Source: Clostridiales bacterium (GTDB lineage Bacteria; Bacillota; Clostridia; Christensenellales; CAG-138). From it: 14,023 nucleotides of DNA. How positions within the stretch are numbered: the first letter of the stretch is position 1; every line of letters begins with the position of its first letter. The position numbers and the translations under genes are program-made. A model generated the notes under the pieces. It had not been told where the DNA came from. It saw only the letters and a program-made list of their open reading frames with translations, and made no database searches. Of the stretch, positions 13,701 through 14,023 are shown piece by piece. The DNA lies in the NCBI GenBank assembly GCA_009783775.1, contig WRCT01000032.1, positions 1 to 14,023 of the forward strand, in the 5' to 3' direction.

Positions 13701-14023
<323 letters not shown>

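Overview
The window looks like a chromosomal segment from a GC-rich member of the Clostridia (Bacillota), perhaps a gut-associated Oscillospirales or Christensenellales lineage. Grounds for this are the strong AAGGAGG-type ribosome sites, TTGACA/TATAAT-like promoters, a DUF1461 membrane protein, an XhlA/Hol44-type lysis module and parS-like palindromes. The taxonomic call is inference from gene content; no rRNA is present.

Layout. (1) 1-2618, minus strand: a glycogen pair, glgB then glgC (cut by the window edge), joined by an ATGA overlap. (2) 2775-6042, plus strand: a tight three-gene unit, a DUF1461 integral membrane protein, tsaD (tRNA t6A synthesis) and an S-adenosylhomocysteine/5'-methylthioadenosine deaminase-like amidohydrolase, joined by GTGA/ATGA-type junctions. 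A near-consensus promoter lies so close to the first ATG that a leaderless mRNA is predicted. (3) 6060-6083: a perfect parS-like palindrome. (4) 6120-9000: an accessory island. It holds an AT-rich orphan membrane protein gene with its own promoter, a convergent terminator, a possible small leftward transcript behind three 11-bp tandem repeats, a stand-alone phage-type lysis cassette (endolysin, XhlA, holin; minus strand) and a 164-bp MITE-like element with 17-bp perfect terminal inverted repeats. (5) 9059-13501, plus strand: a methionine/folate operon, metF, a separately encoded MetH reactivation domain, a metH lacking that domain, and a membrane-anchored lamin-tail-domain protein. The 3' end of metH carries a second copy of the parS palindrome. 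(6) 13523-14023: a strong promoter, tRNA-Gly(CCC) and the start of tuf.

How the parts fit. The deaminase (removal of S-adenosylhomocysteine) and the metF/metH block (remethylation of homocysteine) are both steps of the activated-methyl cycle, encoded about 3 kb apart on either side of the island. The split MetH plus reactivation protein are overlapping genes and so probably co-translated. The two parS palindromes, 6.8 kb apart, suggest an origin-proximal, ParB-loaded region. The lysis cassette has no capsid, tail or replication genes in view, so it is either a prophage remnant or a retained lysis device.

The least explained parts are 6936-7248 (small transcript, direct repeats and a UGA-interrupted frame downstream of the holin), the AT-rich orphan gene and the palindromic element at 8585-8748.
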